A stretch of 64,000 bases of DNA from Bog-473 sp963751335. Lineage in GTDB: Bacteria > Actinomycetota > Acidimicrobiia > Acidimicrobiales > RAAP-2. This document shows, piece by piece, positions 63,452 to 64,000 of this stretch. The position numbers were made by a program, and so were the translations under genes. Within the stretch, counting starts at the first letter, position 1. Each line of letters begins with the position of its first letter. Under the pieces are notes generated by a model, which saw nothing but the letters and a program-made list of their open reading frames with translations, did no database searches and was not told the DNA's origin. Location of the stretch: positions 186,001 through 250,000 of the forward strand of contig CAVVUB010000008.1 of assembly GCA_963751335.1 (NCBI GenBank), in the 5' to 3' direction.

Positions 63452-64000
63452 CGACGAGGACCCGTCTGCTCGACGTGCCGGGCCGGAGTGCTGTCGGTGC
63501 CCGATGCGGTCTCGCCGTCGGGCCGGCCCTCGGACTCGCCCTCCGCCAGCAGGGCCCGGACCGACTCTGGCACGGCCGGTCCCGAGCGCTTGGTCGTGGT
63601 GAGGAGGCGTCCGATCACCGGCACTTCGGTCAGGGATTCGGCCCGCATGATCTGGACCGCCACGGGCACGAATTGCTCGGCGGAGTCGAACACGATGTAG
63701 CGGGGCAGCCACCGGGGCTCGTACTTGGCATTGAAACGCCAGAGCGTCTCGATCTGGAGCACGCCCGAGAGCCGGCGCAGGGCCCACCGCTCGACCCGCT
63801 GGGTCATCCCGTCACCGGTCTCTCCCTCGAGGATCGATCGCATGGCGGCGAAGTTGAGGCTGAGTCCCTTCATCCCCATCTCCTTGAGGTGCGTGATGGT
63901 GGAGCAGAGCGCGAAATCGAGCAGTCCGTTGGGATGGTCTCCGGGATCGCGTCGCATGAGGTCGAGGGAGTAGCCGCCGATGGCGGGGGAGGGCACGAAC
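63448..64000 (-). CDS. DUF2156-like (phosphatidylglycerol lysyltransferase C-terminal type) protein, partial
   Basis: The frame is open to the window edge (the codon before the GTG at 63996 reads Phe and is part of the protein). It shows PSPAIGGYSLDLMRRDPGDH, DFALCSTITHLKEMGMKGLS, LNFAAMRSILEGETGD and FNAKYEPRWLPRYIVFDSAE. These match the C-terminal GNAT-like region of the DUF2156/MprF-type lysyltransferases, which attach amino acids to membrane lipids. Only about 180 residues are inside the window; the membrane domain, if any, would lie beyond it. The last 30 residues are a Glu/Gly/Thr-rich tail. Confidence 0.65.
   Translation of the reverse strand, partial: FVPSPAIGGYSLDLMRRDPGDHPNGLLDFALCSTITHLKEMGMKGLSLNFAAMRSILEGETGDGMTQRVERWALRRLSGVLQIETLWRFNAKYEPRWLPRYIVFDSAEQFVPVAVQIMRAESLTEVPVIGRLLTTTKRSGPAVPESVRALLAEGESEGRPDGETASGTDSTPARHVEQTGPRR

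Overview
The window looks like the chromosome of a high-GC actinobacterium, most likely an uncultured member of the Acidimicrobiia or a relative. The signs are a mycothiol glycosyltransferase (MshA) beside a YbjN-type protein, an F420/LLM-type oxidoreductase, an NDMA-type alcohol dehydrogenase, a fused CobA-HemD, a SARP-type regulator, many GTG starts, and a nuo operon preceded by a divergent geranylgeranyl-reductase-like gene. The lineage is inferred from gene content and gene order, not from a marker-gene tree.

Left part (1 to about 12.6 kb), accessory and partly decayed: the 5' end of a uracil-DNA glycosylase gene that runs off the window; a metal-dependent amidohydrolase; a heavily broken gene for a membrane-anchored protein; an IS630 transposase remnant; a secreted or heme-binding-type beta protein; a peptidoglycan-binding protein; then a compact catabolic locus in which a MarR regulator and an acyl-CoA carboxyltransferase are divergent from an LLM oxidoreductase and a crotonase-fold enzyme. 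A possible IS256-type transposase scrap follows.

Regulatory block (12.6 to 20.2 kb): a partner-switching stress-response module (SigB/SigF-type sigma factor, RsbW-type kinase, STAS antagonist, a second HATPase, and a CHASE3-PAS-SpoIIE phosphatase), followed by a large SARP/NB-ARC/TPR regulator.

Middle (20.8 to 31.6 kb): NDMA-type alcohol dehydrogenase; DUF4395 membrane protein; two divergent citrate-synthase-fold proteins, one fused to CBS domains and one to a MerR-like helix-turn-helix; a beta-propeller lipoprotein with a class V aminotransferase; a DksA-like zinc protein; superoxide dismutase; two paralogous secreted proteins; an XRE regulator. Several short 8-10 bp tandem repeats sit between these genes.

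Right part (31.7 to 64 kb), core metabolism: mshA, ybjN-type, proC, a SAM-hydrolase-family gene and rex; then the heme operon hemA-hemC-cobA/hemD-hemB-hemL; a HIT / phosphotransferase / methyltransferase trio; a geranylgeranyl-reductase-family gene with a histone-like Lys/Ala tail; and the complete 14-gene complex I operon nuoA to nuoN. Rex (NADH/NAD+ sensor), heme synthesis, a probable quinone-tail reductase and complex I form a respiration-centred neighbourhood. The window ends in a partial DUF2156-type gene coupled to a tiny zinc-ribbon ORF.

A recurring feature is single-base frameshifts inside otherwise well-conserved genes (heme-binding protein, SpoIIE, SARP, SAM-hydrolase, hemL, nuoM). 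Because some of these are normally essential, residual sequencing or assembly indels are the most likely cause. No tRNA, rRNA or CRISPR array was seen.
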